Shown here: positions 16,871 to 24,497 of the stretch, piece after piece
Layout of the letters: the number at the start of each line of letters is the position of its first letter
Numbering within the stretch: position 1 is the first letter of the stretch
From: a virus
Length of the DNA stretch: 42,570 nt
Direction: 5' to 3' (one strand)
Virus record (IMG/VR): IMGVR_UViG_3300025012_000169
Coordinates: 1-42,570 of that record
The notes under the pieces: model-generated
Told to the model about the DNA's origin: nothing
The model's database searches: none
What the model saw: the letters and a program-made list of their open reading frames with translations, nothing else
Made by a program: the position numbers and the translations under genes

Positions 16871-17337
16871 AGCTCCTCGCCCGCCTGCCGCTCGATCGGG
16901 AAGCCGAGGGAGAGTTCCAGGTCCTCGCCGACACCGGCGTGCTGCTCGGCCCCGTCCGCTGTCGCGGGGAGGCCGACAACGCTGGCGCGCTCACGCACGG
17001 CAACGTCCAGGAGGACCCGACCAAGAGCCACGGTGACCACCCCTACGGCGTCTACCGCTGCAGGACGCTCGTGCGCGACCCGCACCCGGCGCGCTCCTAC
17101 GGGCCCTTCTTTCTGTCGCTGGCGCCTGTCGGCGGCGAGGCGCTGGTGGCGTGGCAGAACGGGCGCCGGGGGCTGGGCATCCACGGAGGGGACCTCGGCG
17201 CGGGGTCGACGCTCCGGGCGACCTATGGCTGTCTACGCCTGGACAACGAGACGATGGAGACGCTCGCTCGGCTCGTGGCGCCACGCCTCGATGCGGGCGA
17301 GGATCTCGTCTACGAGTGCCGCCCCTGGACCCCGTGA
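16867..17337 (+). CDS. L,D-transpeptidase (YkuD)-fold protein, candidate endolysin
   Basis: This 156-residue protein carries the YkuD active-site pattern: His106 followed by Gly, then Thr119-Tyr-Gly-Cys122-Leu-Arg-Leu. The family signature is H-x(14-17)-[ST]-x-G-C with a catalytic Cys acting on L,D bonds of peptidoglycan stem peptides. It has no signal peptide and lies between holin-like genes, where an endolysin is expected. No lysozyme, amidase or other muralytic gene is visible elsewhere. I infer that it is the cell-wall hydrolase, or modifies the wall. The catalytic signature has Tyr where the usual motif has His. Confidence 0.65.
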   Translation: MKLLARLPLDREAEGEFQVLADTGVLLGPVRCRGEADNAGALTHGNVQEDPTKSHGDHPYGVYRCRTLVRDPHPARSYGPFFLSLAPVGGEALVAWQNGRRGLGIHGGDLGAGSTLRATYGCLRLDNETMETLARLVAPRLDAGEDLVYECRPWTP

Positions 17338-17352
17338 ACTGGAGGGCATGAC

Positions 17353-17565
17353 ATGGACCCGACCGGCCGCGTCGACAAGCTGAATCAGGCCGTGCGCGGC
17401 GTCGTCACGCTCGCGCTCACGGGCGGGTTCCTCTACGGCTTCTGGGCCGAGCTGATCGGCGCCGAGGCGTACATCGGCATCTTCGGCGGGATCATCGGGT
17501 TCTGGTTCGCCAACTTCCGATCGGCGCAGCGCGCGACGGATACGACGAACGGAGGGAGGACGTGA
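17353..17565 (+). CDS. Holin-like protein with two TM segments
   Basis: This 70-residue protein has a short soluble N-terminus, a first transmembrane helix (residues about 17-34, VVTLALTGGFLYGFW), a brief loop and a second one (residues 40-57, IGIFGGIIGFWFANF), then a polar tail. That size and topology match class II-type holins. GGAGG precedes ATG 17353. The stop overlaps the lipoprotein start. Confidence 0.6.
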   Translation: MDPTGRVDKLNQAVRGVVTLALTGGFLYGFWAELIGAEAYIGIFGGIIGFWFANFRSAQRATDTTNGGRT

Positions 17566-17816
17566 TGGGCGTCACGACAGGACTCGTTCTGCTCTCCGCC
17601 CTCGCGCTGACGGCCTGTACCTCGGCCCTGGCCGGCATGACGCCGGAGCAGCTCGCGGCGCTCGCCAAGCAGAAGGACGCGAGTGTGACGTGCTTCTCGG
17701 GCGTGTACGCCGGCGCCAAGGTGAACATGCTGTTCCTGAACGCCGACAAGGGCGTGCCGGCCGGCGTGCAGATCGACGACGGCTGCAAGGCGAGCTTCGA
17801 CACCAAGCCGAAGTAA
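17565..17816 (+). CDS. Small lipoprotein at the end of the lysis region
   Basis: This 83-residue protein has a classic lipoprotein signal: hydrophobic residues 7-15 and lipobox LTAC with Cys18 as the acylated residue. The mature part is about 65 residues, with Cys near 42 and 73. An outer-membrane spanin subunit or a superinfection-exclusion lipoprotein are both plausible; the lack of a proline-rich stretch is against a typical o-spanin. An in-frame GTG one codon earlier (17562) is possible. AGGGAGGA lies just upstream. Confidence 0.55.
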   Translation: MGVTTGLVLLSALALTACTSALAGMTPEQLAALAKQKDASVTCFSGVYAGAKVNMLFLNADKGVPAGVQIDDGCKASFDTKPK

Positions 17817-17976
17817 CGTCCCGCCTCGTGCCAGCCTGACCCGTCGTGCCACCTCGCCGCCAAGACTTGTCAGTGGTCGGAGACTGTGCAGCGCGGAAGT
17901 GGGCGAGAATGCTCATGCGCGAATGTTACAAGAGGCTGTCCGGTAAGCTTGGCACCCTCTTGCAGGGAATGAGGGC
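17817..17976. other. 160-base gap between the lysis region and the small-gene region
   Basis: One of the few non-coding gaps. It contains no open frame with a start and no strong terminator; the best fold is a weak CCCT-AGGG hairpin at about 17955-17967. A TTGTCA at about 17868 lacks a matching -10 at the right distance. A terminator/promoter junction between late and early genes would be expected here, but I cannot demonstrate one. Confidence 0.4.
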
Positions 17977-18165
17977 ATGACGTACAGACCGGCCGCCTCC
18001 TGGCCCACGCGCGAGGACATCGACCGCATCCGCGCCGACTACGAGACCTACTGCGCGGCGCCGGACTACACGGGCGCCGTCCAGCTCGCGGGTCAGCTCG
18101 AGACCGTGCTGCGGCGCGTCGAGTGGCTGGAAATGCTGCTGCTGAGAAAAGGAGTGACCTCATGA
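17977..18165 (+). CDS. Small helical protein
   Basis: This 62-residue acidic helical protein (WPTREDIDRIRADYETY and LETVLRRVEWLEMLL) has GAGGG before the ATG. It is the first gene after the 160-base gap and overlaps the next lipoprotein gene by four bases. The function is unknown. Confidence 0.5.
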   Translation: MTYRPAASWPTREDIDRIRADYETYCAAPDYTGAVQLAGQLETVLRRVEWLEMLLLRKGVTS

Positions 18166-18515
18166 CCACCCGCTGCGCCCTCATCCTGGCCCTCGCCACC
18201 CTCACCGGCTGCGCGGCGCTGACCGATGGGGTCGACTACCGCGTCGAGCAGCGGCACGGGGTGATGATCTACATCGCCCGCTCCGAGGCGGTCGCCGCGA
18301 ACCTCTGCGCCCAGCGCGGGGCCTCGGCGCCGCTCCTGACGGCGCAGGCGATGCAGCAAGGGCGGCTCTACGCGCCGACGTCCTGCGCGAGCCTGCCGTC
18401 GGCCCGGACGCCCTGGGTCGTGGTGGAAGAGCGCGACACGATCGCGCTGGCGCACGAGCTGGGTCACGCGCTGAGGGGCGAGCGCCACTACGGCGACGGC
18501 GGGCCGGATCGGTGA
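18162..18515 (+). CDS. Lipoprotein with HExxH zinc-metallopeptidase motif
   Basis: This 117-residue protein has a lipoprotein signal (lipobox LTGC, Cys17) and near its C-terminus the zinc-protease motif His98-Glu-Leu-Gly-His102, with a further His109 that could be the third ligand, as in short zincins. The mature domain is only about 100 residues. It should be tethered in the periplasm or outer membrane, acting on envelope proteins or peptides. AAAGGAG precedes ATG 18162. Proteolytic activity is inferred from the motif only. It overlaps the next gene by four bases. Confidence 0.65.
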   Translation: MTTRCALILALATLTGCAALTDGVDYRVEQRHGVMIYIARSEAVAANLCAQRGASAPLLTAQAMQQGRLYAPTSCASLPSARTPWVVVEERDTIALAHELGHALRGERHYGDGGPDR

Positions 18516-18721
18516 TCCGCCCCCGCCTCGCCGTCCAGCTCGACGACGACGTGCCGTGCGCCGAGTGCGCGCTCGGCGACGAGCACCAGCACCGCGCCCG
18601 TCGCCGCGCTCGCCAGCGCCGTCTCCGGTTCCCGCTCGGTCGCGCGACCCTCTGCGCGCACTGCGGGGCGCGGCTGCGGTCGTCGCTCGTCATCCGGCAT
18701 CGCCGGGGATGCACGATCTGA
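18512..18721 (+). CDS. Arg-rich zinc-ribbon microprotein
   Basis: This 69-residue protein from a GTG overlaps the previous stop. It has two Cys pairs, CAEC (residues 16-19) and CAHC (about residues 48-51), with a strongly basic stretch RRRARQRRLR between them. The charge suggests nucleic-acid binding. The TGA shares its final A with the next ATG. Confidence 0.5.
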   Translation: MIRPRLAVQLDDDVPCAECALGDEHQHRARRRARQRRLRFPLGRATLCAHCGARLRSSLVIRHRRGCTI

Positions 18722-18831
18722 TGACGACCTGCGAGACCGTGCCGCTCCTGACCTTCTGGCTCGGCGTCGAGGTGGGCGCCGTGGTGGCGCTGCTCGGCGT
18801 GCTCGCGCTCCGCGTGCTGGGGAGGGGCTGA
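18721..18831 (+). CDS. 36-residue single-TM peptide
   Basis: ATG overlaps the preceding TGA by one base, and the stop overlaps the next ATG in the same way. The peptide is one transmembrane helix (LGVEVGAVVALLGVLAL) with a short polar start. The coupling supports expression; the role is unknown. Confidence 0.4.
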   Translation: MTTCETVPLLTFWLGVEVGAVVALLGVLALRVLGRG

Positions 18832-18914
18832 TGCGCTGGCTCCTGCTCTGGCCTCTCCTGGCCGTACTGACCGCGTGGGTTTTCGGCCGCGTGGTGAAGG
18901 AGATGGACCGATGA
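18831..18914 (+). CDS. 27-residue single-TM peptide
   Basis: A very short frame starting at the A of the previous TGA and ending ATGA into the next gene. It has one hydrophobic helix (WLLLWPLLAVLTAWVF) and a charged tail. It is supported only by coupling and hydrophobic pattern. Confidence 0.35.
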   Translation: MRWLLLWPLLAVLTAWVFGRVVKEMDR

Positions 18915-19114
18915 GCATCGATCGCGCTCTCCGGGAAGCGGTCGAGCACTTCCCGAATTGCCGTATCGCCAACTGCTCGTGCGACAGCAAGGCCGGCAAA
19001 TGGCAGAAGGGCTGCTGCTGCTTTTGTCACTTCGCCGCGATGGACGCGCTGCGCGGCAAGGACAAGTGGTCGCTCGTAGACTTCGATCGGCAAGCCAAGA
19101 AAGGGCTGGCATGA
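18911..19114 (+). CDS. Cys-rich microprotein
   Basis: This 67-residue protein has seven Cys in about 25 residues (C-x4-C-x-C and a KGCCCFCHF cluster), consistent with a compact zinc or metal site, followed by a helical basic tail. It overlaps both neighbours by four bases. No family is recognised. Confidence 0.5.
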   Translation: MSIDRALREAVEHFPNCRIANCSCDSKAGKWQKGCCCFCHFAAMDALRGKDKWSLVDFDRQAKKGLA

Positions 19115-19257
19115 CCTCGCCGCAATTCCGCGGCGGGCGGAACGCGGCGCGGGACCCTCAGTCACCCCGCGTCGCGCTCCGGGACTCCCTGCTGGCCGCG
19201 CTTCTGGCCCTGGCGTGCGTGGGGGCGTATGGCGCGCTGGCCCTGGTGGCGGAATGA
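19111..19257 (+). CDS. 48-residue single-TM protein
   Basis: An N-terminal polar, Arg-rich segment is followed by one transmembrane helix (LLAALLALACVGAYGALAL). It overlaps both neighbours by four bases. The role is unknown. Confidence 0.4.
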   Translation: MTSPQFRGGRNAARDPQSPRVALRDSLLAALLALACVGAYGALALVAE

Positions 19258-19436
19258 ACGCGGAGAGACGACAGGGATTTAAAAGCGATGTCGGGGCTCT
19301 CGTGCATGCGCTTGATCAGATCGAGTACGCATCAAGCGGCGGGCACTTTACGCAACGCACAGAGGACGTGCTGATGGTGATTCGAATACTTCTGCGACGA
19401 GTCATGCTGATAGAGCGGCGGCGATCGGCGCGATGA
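19254..19436 (+). CDS. Small helical protein
   Basis: A 60-residue helical, basic protein (VLMVIRILLRRVMLIERRR at the C-terminus). It overlaps both neighbours by four bases and has no recognised motif. Confidence 0.4.
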   Translation: MNAERRQGFKSDVGALVHALDQIEYASSGGHFTQRTEDVLMVIRILLRRVMLIERRRSAR

Positions 19437-19630
19437 CCGCCTGCCGCTCCCAGGCCGCGCCGCCCCTGCCCCGCGAGATCCGCGAGTCCCTGTTCGTCAC
19501 GGTCCGCCCGGACGGGAGCGCGCTCGTGCTCCTGGGAGAGCAGACCGTCACCTGCCCGGACTGCCGGCGCGCCGCGGCCATGGTGATCGTGCGCGGGACG
19601 CGGTATCGCTGCGTGGACTGCGACGGATGA
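19433..19630 (+). CDS. Zinc-ribbon microprotein
   Basis: This 65-residue protein has two CxxC knuckles, CPDC and CVDC, about 18 residues apart on beta strands: a standard zinc ribbon. It lies just upstream of the MT-A70 methyltransferase. The function is unknown. Confidence 0.55.
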   Translation: MTACRSQAAPPLPREIRESLFVTVRPDGSALVLLGEQTVTCPDCRRAAAMVIVRGTRYRCVDCDG

Positions 19631-19631
19631 C

Positions 19632-20270
19632 GTGCGCTGCACGTCCTACTGCTTCGAGATGTGCGACGGACGCTGCATGAGCGCGAAACGGTATCGGACC
19701 ATCGTGGCGGACCCGCCGTGGCCGTATGACGCGACGGACGGCGGGACGTTGCGCGCGAGCGCGACGCACCGGCCAAACAGTTTTCGGAGCCCCTTTAATG
19801 GGGTAGGGATCGCTGGGCGCTATCAGCCGATGTCCATCGCGGACCTCTGCTCTCTGGCCATCGCGGACTTGTCGGAGCCGCATGCCCACCTCTACCTGTG
19901 GGCGACCAACGCCTTCATGTACGAGGCCCACGATGTCGCGCGGGCATGGGGATTCACGCCAAAGACGATCTGCACATGGGGCAAGATCACACCAGCTGGC
20001 CGACCGTCGATGAAAACCGGATACTGGTTCCGTGGCGCGACTGAGCATTGGCTGTTCTGCGTGCGCGGGTCACTTCGTCTCACGACGATGGCACCGCAGC
20101 CGACGCTGTGGCTGTGGCCGCGGACGCCGCATTCCGTGAAGCCCGACGCGTTCTACGACCTCGTGGAGCGTGTCTCTCCGGCCCCGCGACTCGAGCTTTT
20201 CGCCCGCTCCCAGCGGCTCGGCTGGGACACCTGGGGCGACGAGGCGCTGAACCATGTGACGCTCCCATGA
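19632..20270 (+). CDS. MT-A70 family DNA adenine-N6 methyltransferase
   Basis: This protein has the catalytic DPPW motif of the MT-A70 family (residues 27-30 from GTG 19632), preceded by a YRTIVAD strand and followed by the LYLWATNAFMYEA and WGFTPKTICTWGK strands typical of the family, which methylates N6 of adenine using SAM. From GTG 19632 it is 212 residues with four Cys in the first 15; ATG 19677 would give 197 residues and a more usual N-terminus. It probably protects phage DNA from host restriction. It overlaps the next gene by four bases. Confidence 0.85.
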   Translation: MRCTSYCFEMCDGRCMSAKRYRTIVADPPWPYDATDGGTLRASATHRPNSFRSPFNGVGIAGRYQPMSIADLCSLAIADLSEPHAHLYLWATNAFMYEAHDVARAWGFTPKTICTWGKITPAGRPSMKTGYWFRGATEHWLFCVRGSLRLTTMAPQPTLWLWPRTPHSVKPDAFYDLVERVSPAPRLELFARSQRLGWDTWGDEALNHVTLP

Positions 20271-20437
20271 CCGACGTGACGATCCGCGTCGTGGAGGCGA
20301 CGCTCGCGGAGCAGGAGCTGCTCGACGTGATCGGCGAGTTGCGGCGCGGCCGATACACGCAGGCGTGGCATGAGGAGTTTGCGGAGAGGCTGGAGATCGT
20401 GCTGAAGCGCGTGCGGGCGATCGGAGGCGCGGAATGA
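20267..20437 (+). CDS. Small helical protein
   Basis: A 56-residue acidic helical protein (LAEQELLDVIGELRRGRYTQ). It overlaps both neighbours by four bases. No motif is recognised. Confidence 0.4.
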   Translation: MTDVTIRVVEATLAEQELLDVIGELRRGRYTQAWHEEFAERLEIVLKRVRAIGGAE

Positions 20438-20703
20438 GCAAGCAGCGTGTGCTGAACCTGTTCCACGCGGAAGTCGCCAGCCCCGACTGTCGAGTATTCC
20501 CGGATCGCGTCGTGCTGACTCTGCGCGGCAACCCGAAAGAGGACACCTGCACACAGATCGTCCATCTCCACATTCGTTGGGAGTCGCTCCCGTGGGTGAT
20601 GCGGAAGCTCTGGGTCGCCTGGTGGCGTCACCGGACCGAGGTGGTGAGACGGCTCGACTGGATCGAGAGTGAACTCAAGGGGAGTGGAGTCCAGCGGCCA
20701 TGA
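20434..20703 (+). CDS. Small hypothetical protein
   Basis: An 89-residue mixed alpha/beta protein with a Trp-rich helix (LPWVMRKLWVAWWRHR) and a closing helix. It overlaps both neighbours by four bases. No family is recognised. Confidence 0.45.
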   Translation: MSKQRVLNLFHAEVASPDCRVFPDRVVLTLRGNPKEDTCTQIVHLHIRWESLPWVMRKLWVAWWRHRTEVVRRLDWIESELKGSGVQRP

Positions 20704-20915
20704 ACCTCCGCGAGCAGCTCGAGGCTCGTTTGGCCCAGGTCCACGACCCGCCCGTCCTCGCGCTGGCCTACCTGCGCCTGGCGCGCTCGTGGATCTGCGT
20801 GCAGTGCGAGGCGATCTTCACCGACGACTACCGGACCTGCCCGGCCTGCACGAGCGCGCAGACCATGCCGCTCGCGCGCTGGCTGGGGACGGTCGAGACG
20901 AAAGGAGTGGCGTGA
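20700..20915 (+). CDS. Zinc-ribbon microprotein
   Basis: This 71-residue protein has a helical N-terminus and one tight zinc ribbon, CVQC-x(10)-CPAC. Its stop is embedded in GTGATGA at the start of the nuclease gene. It is possibly a DNA- or partner-binding accessory of the recombination module that follows. Confidence 0.55.
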   Translation: MNLREQLEARLAQVHDPPVLALAYLRLARSWICVQCEAIFTDDYRTCPACTSAQTMPLARWLGTVETKGVA

Positions 20916-21850
20916 TGATCGACACCCCCGGCATCTATCAGATCAGTGCGGCTGACTATCATGCTGACCCCGCGCCAACCCCGTCCCTCTCGTCGTCGAT
21001 CGCGCGCGACCTCCTGAGCTACTCGGCGCAGCATGCCTGGTGGGCGCATCCGCGGCTCAACCCCGCCTACGAGCACGAGGACAGCGAGCGCTTCGATCTG
21101 GGCCGCGCCGCGCACGCCTATCTTCTGGAGGGCGAGTCCGGCTTCGCGATCATCGAGGCCGCGGATTGGAGAACCAAGGCGGCCAAGGAAGCACGCGATG
21201 CCGCGCGCGCCGCAGGCAAGATTCCGCTCCTCGCCGATCGCTGGGGCGACGTCCAGGGGATGGCCCTCGCGGCGCAGCGCCAGCTCGACGCGCACGACGA
21301 CACGCCGCGCCCACTGGCCGGGGGGAAGCCGGAGCAGACGCTCATCTGGCAGGAGGACGGCCTCTGGTGCCGGGCGCGGCTCGACTGGCTGCACGATGGC
21401 CTGCGCGTGATCGACGACTACAAGACCACCGAGGCGAGCGCGAATCCGGACGTCTTCGCGCGGACGCTCTTCACGATGGGCTACGACGTCCAGTGCGCGT
21501 TCTACCTGCGCGGGCTGCGGGCGCTGCGGGGCATCGCCAACCTCACGTTCCGTTTCATCGTCCAGGAGAGCTTCGCGCCCTACGCGCTCTCGGTCATCGG
21601 GCTCTGTCCCGAGGCGCAGGAGATCGGCCAGCGCAAGGTCGAGTACGCGCTCCGGCTCTGGCGCGACTGCGTCGCGCGCAACGTGTGGCCGGGCTATCCG
21701 ACGGCGACATGCTACGCGGACGTGCCGCCGTGGGAAGCGGCGCGCTGGCTCGAGCGCGAGATGCGGGAGACCTATCAGCCGCCGCCAGGGGCGTCCGCCA
21801 TCGACGACGGTAGCCCGCTCGCTGATCAACTGTTCGGGAAGGAGCGATAG
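20915..21850 (+). CDS. PD-(D/E)XK exonuclease, RecE/ExoVIII-like
   Basis: This 311-residue protein starts GIYQISAADYHADPAPTPSL and continues with the Ser-rich and HPRLNP segments common to RecE-type phage nucleases. Catalytic residues: His/Gly box GRAAHAYLLEG near 67-77, Asp157 in RARLDW, Asp168-Tyr-Lys170 (the D-x-K of the fold) and a later Gln-x3-Tyr helix (VQCAFYL). It should resect double-stranded ends for annealing. It directly precedes two ATPases with no gap, forming a recombination operon. GTG 20912 is an alternative start; AAAGGAG lies upstream. Confidence 0.8.
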   Translation: MIDTPGIYQISAADYHADPAPTPSLSSSIARDLLSYSAQHAWWAHPRLNPAYEHEDSERFDLGRAAHAYLLEGESGFAIIEAADWRTKAAKEARDAARAAGKIPLLADRWGDVQGMALAAQRQLDAHDDTPRPLAGGKPEQTLIWQEDGLWCRARLDWLHDGLRVIDDYKTTEASANPDVFARTLFTMGYDVQCAFYLRGLRALRGIANLTFRFIVQESFAPYALSVIGLCPEAQEIGQRKVEYALRLWRDCVARNVWPGYPTATCYADVPPWEAARWLEREMRETYQPPPGASAIDDGSPLADQLFGKER

Positions 21851-23161
21851 ATGAAGATCCTGAAACTCACCGCGGAGAACGTGAAGAAGCTGCGCGCCGT
21901 GGAGATCACGCCGACCGGCGAACTCGTTGAAATCACGGGGCGCAACGGCGCGGGAAAGTCTTCCGTCCTGGATGCGATCTGGTGGGCACTCGCCGGCACG
22001 AAGCATATCCAGGCCGTGCCGATCCGGAAGGGCGCCACGAAGGCCAGAATCCGGCTCGACCTGGGCGAGCTGATCGTGGAACGGCGCTTCACGCCGGCGG
22101 GCTCGACGCTGACGGTCGAGAAGGCGGACGGCGCGCGCTACACGTCGCCCCAGGGGATCCTCGATGCGTTGCTGGGCGCCCTGACGTTCGACCCGTTGGC
22201 CTTCGTCAGCCAGGAGCCGCGCGAGCAATTCGAGACGCTCCGCCGGCTGGTGACGCTTGAGGTCGATGTCGACCAGCTCGACGCGCTCAACCGCGGGGAC
22301 TTCGATCGGCGGGCGGACCTCAACCGTGAGATCAAGACGCTGCGCGCCCAGGCCGACGGGATCGTGGTCCCGCCCGGCGTGCCGCAGGAGCCGATCGACA
22401 CCGCGGCGCTCATGGACCGGATCGCCGACGCGGCGAAGGTGAACGCCGACATCGAGACGCGGCGCGGTCGGCGCGAGCAGGCGGACCAGGAGCGGCACGA
22501 TCTGGGACGCCGTGCTGCGGCCCATCGCGCCCGGGCCGTCAGCCTGCGTGCGGAGGCCGACGCCGTCGACGCCCAGGCGGCGGACCTGGAGCGGCTGGCC
22601 GCAGACCTCACACGGAAGCTCGCCACCGCCGAGCCCCTGCCCGCGCCCGTCGACGTCGACGGCATCCGCGCCGAGCTGACCATCGCCCAGGCGACGAATC
22701 GTCACGTCGAGGCGCGGACCCGACGCGAGCAGCTCCTTGCCGACGTCGCCCGCCGCGCGACCCAGGCCGGGGAGCTGACGGAGACGATGGCCGCCCGAAG
22801 CCGGGCGAAGGCGGACGCGATCACGACGGCCGCCATGCCGGTCCCCGGGCTCGGGTTCGGCGAGGGCAGCGTCACCTTCGACGGCGTGCCCTTCGACCAG
22901 GCCGAAACCTCCGCGCAGATCCGCGTGGGCGTCGCGATCGCGATGGCGGCCAACCCGAAGCTCCGCGTGATCCGGATCAAGGAGGGCTCCTTCCTCGATC
23001 CGGACAATCTCGCCCTGATCGCGGAGATGGCGCGCGCGCACGACTATCAGGTGTGGCTGGAGCGCGTCGACACCTCCGGCAAGGTGGGCGTCGTCATCGA
23101 CGACGGCCAGGTCGTCGCGGTCAACGGCGAGCCCGTCGCGACCGACGGAGGCGACGCATGA
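21851..23161 (+). CDS. SMC/SbcC/RecF-like ATPase (AAA_23)
   Basis: This 436-residue protein has a Walker A at residues 30-37 (GRNGAGKS) after a strand ITPTGELVEI, as in SbcC/RecF-type ATPases. A central charged helical region (residues 150-300, with repeated Arg/Ala/Glu helices) should form a short coiled coil. A C-terminal lobe has LRVIRIKEGSFLDPDNLAL in the place of the Walker B region. The arm is much shorter than in SbcC. Working with the upstream nuclease in DNA-end processing is the likely role. It overlaps the next gene by four bases. Confidence 0.7.
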   Translation: MKILKLTAENVKKLRAVEITPTGELVEITGRNGAGKSSVLDAIWWALAGTKHIQAVPIRKGATKARIRLDLGELIVERRFTPAGSTLTVEKADGARYTSPQGILDALLGALTFDPLAFVSQEPREQFETLRRLVTLEVDVDQLDALNRGDFDRRADLNREIKTLRAQADGIVVPPGVPQEPIDTAALMDRIADAAKVNADIETRRGRREQADQERHDLGRRAAAHRARAVSLRAEADAVDAQAADLERLAADLTRKLATAEPLPAPVDVDGIRAELTIAQATNRHVEARTRREQLLADVARRATQAGELTETMAARSRAKADAITTAAMPVPGLGFGEGSVTFDGVPFDQAETSAQIRVGVAIAMAANPKLRVIRIKEGSFLDPDNLALIAEMARAHDYQVWLERVDTSGKVGVVIDDGQVVAVNGEPVATDGGDA

Positions 23162-24138
23162 GCCACACCTTCCGCCCGGCTGTCCGCCAGAACACTCCGC
23201 TGATCATCGGGCTCGCCGGTCCGACAAAATCCGGGAAAACCATGAGCGCCCACCGGCTCGCGCTCGGCCTCGCCCAGGGCGGCACGGTCGCCATGATCAA
23301 CGCCGAGGGGCCGCGCGGCCATCAGTACGCCGATACATTCACGTACGTGGCCTGTGACTTAGCGGCCCCGTTTCGCCCCGCTGCCTACACCGAGGCGCTG
23401 GAAGAGGCCGCGAAGATCAGGCCGGCGACCCTGATCATCGATAGCGCCTCGCACATGCACGATGGTCCGGGCGGGATCCTCGAGTGGCATGACGAGATCG
23501 CGCGTCGAATGGCGAAGGGGGACGAGGCTCGGCTGGAGAAGATGAACGCCCCAGCCTGGGTCGAGCCGAAGGCGGCGGAGAACCATTTCGTGTACCAGAT
23601 GCTCTCGATGCAGTGTCCGGTCATCCTCTGCTTCCGCGCGAAAGAAAAGATCAAGATCACGCCCGCGGGCAAATGGATCGATCTCGGCTGGCAGCCCATC
23701 GCGGGCGAGCGCGTCGCGTTCGAGACGCTGTTCACGCTGATGTTGCCGCCGCACTCGAAAGGCACGCCGGATCTCTCGATCTCGGACATGCGCGAGCCGT
23801 TCGACGCGATGGTCCCCCAGGACCGGCCGATCGACGAGGACCTGGGCCGACAGCTGGCGGCGTGGGCGGCCGGCCAGGCGACGCCCACGACGACACCGGC
23901 CGCCGGGGCACCGCCCGATCGCCGCGGCGCGGCCCTGGCGATGATCCGCGCCACGCTGGCCGGGCTGGACCCAGACGGTCGCCGGGCCGTCGCGGAGAAG
24001 CTCCTCGGCGTCACCAGCTCGGAGGCGATGGCCAAGCTCCCCGTCGAGACCCTCGAGGGCGCGCTCATCGCGGTCTCGGTGGGCGGCATCACCAAGCTGG
24101 AGGCCGAAGCCATCCGCTGGAAGGAATCGCAGGCGTGA
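23158..24138 (+). CDS. RecA-fold ATPase, AAA_24 / Sak4-like recombination protein
   Basis: This 326-residue protein has a Walker A at residues 21-28 (GPTKSGKT), a Walker B strand ATLIIDSA (Asp95), and the DL-x-WQPIAGER and TLFTLMLPP segments typical of AAA_24 phage ATPases. The last 80 residues, after a Pro/Thr linker near 240-250, form a separate helical domain. Sak4-type proteins of this fold promote single-strand annealing, which matches the RecE-like exonuclease two genes upstream. Its stop overlaps the next GTG. Confidence 0.7.
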   Translation: MSHTFRPAVRQNTPLIIGLAGPTKSGKTMSAHRLALGLAQGGTVAMINAEGPRGHQYADTFTYVACDLAAPFRPAAYTEALEEAAKIRPATLIIDSASHMHDGPGGILEWHDEIARRMAKGDEARLEKMNAPAWVEPKAAENHFVYQMLSMQCPVILCFRAKEKIKITPAGKWIDLGWQPIAGERVAFETLFTLMLPPHSKGTPDLSISDMREPFDAMVPQDRPIDEDLGRQLAAWAAGQATPTTTPAAGAPPDRRGAALAMIRATLAGLDPDGRRAVAEKLLGVTSSEAMAKLPVETLEGALIAVSVGGITKLEAEAIRWKESQA

Positions 24139-24297
24139 GGTGCCCCCTCGCCCCCTGCCGGACCGCGTGGCCGACCGTCCCGGCGCTCGCCATGCACCTG
24201 GCCCACAGCCACGCCCTCGCCTACGGCGTGGCCCTCCAGCGCGCGCGGGAAGCCGCCGGAGTGTCCCACCAGCCGCGACCACCGAAGGAGGCCGCCG
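24135..24297 (+). CDS. C2H2-like zinc-finger protein, 3' end unresolved
   Basis: From GTG 24135, which overlaps the preceding TGA, the product begins with Cys-x4-Cys followed after 11 residues by His-x3-His (MHLAHSHA), a C2H2 finger pattern, then a helical and Pro-rich stretch. No stop occurs in this frame until 24797, through the next gene and into the one after, which also uses this frame. Downstream of 24298 the frame has the Arg/Pro/Gly/Ala composition of a shadow. The true end is therefore unknown: a real 220-residue fusion, or a frameshift/base error near 24298. The end given is where convincing coding stops. Confidence 0.45.
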
Positions 24298-24468
24298 ATG
24301 GCCCAGGAGCCCGCCCACACGCCGGTCCAGACCATCCTGGTCCTGATCGCCCAGCCCTGGAATCGGTATCTCGTGCGCCCGTTCCACGTCCGGGCCGATC
24401 GGCTCGCCGACCTGGCGGTGATCGTGGCGGCGCTCCGGCAGCGGATCGCGGCGCACGAGCTGAACTGA
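24298..24468 (+). CDS. Small hypothetical protein
   Basis: A 56-residue protein with AAGGAGG six bases before its ATG, the strongest start signal nearby. It has a beta-then-helix pattern (VQTILVLIAQPWNRYLV, LADLAVIVAALRQRI). It lies in a different frame from the zinc-finger reading that runs through it. The function is unknown. Confidence 0.5.
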   Translation: MAQEPAHTPVQTILVLIAQPWNRYLVRPFHVRADRLADLAVIVAALRQRIAAHELN

Positions 24469-24497
24469 CCGAAGCCGCGCAGGCGAAGGAGACGACC

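Noticed and set aside
17949-17965. Sigma54-like sequence TTGGCAC...TTGCA
   Set aside because: The GG and GC elements are separated by nine bases rather than the required ten, and sigma54 tolerates little spacing change.
20828-23041. Very long minus-strand open frame (737 codons), and similar ones at 190-1824, 2340-3656, 4032-5729, 12929-14389 and 31086-33500
   Set aside because: They are antisense to genes with clear motifs, have Arg/Gly/Ala/His-rich shadow composition, and arise because high GC removes stop codons.
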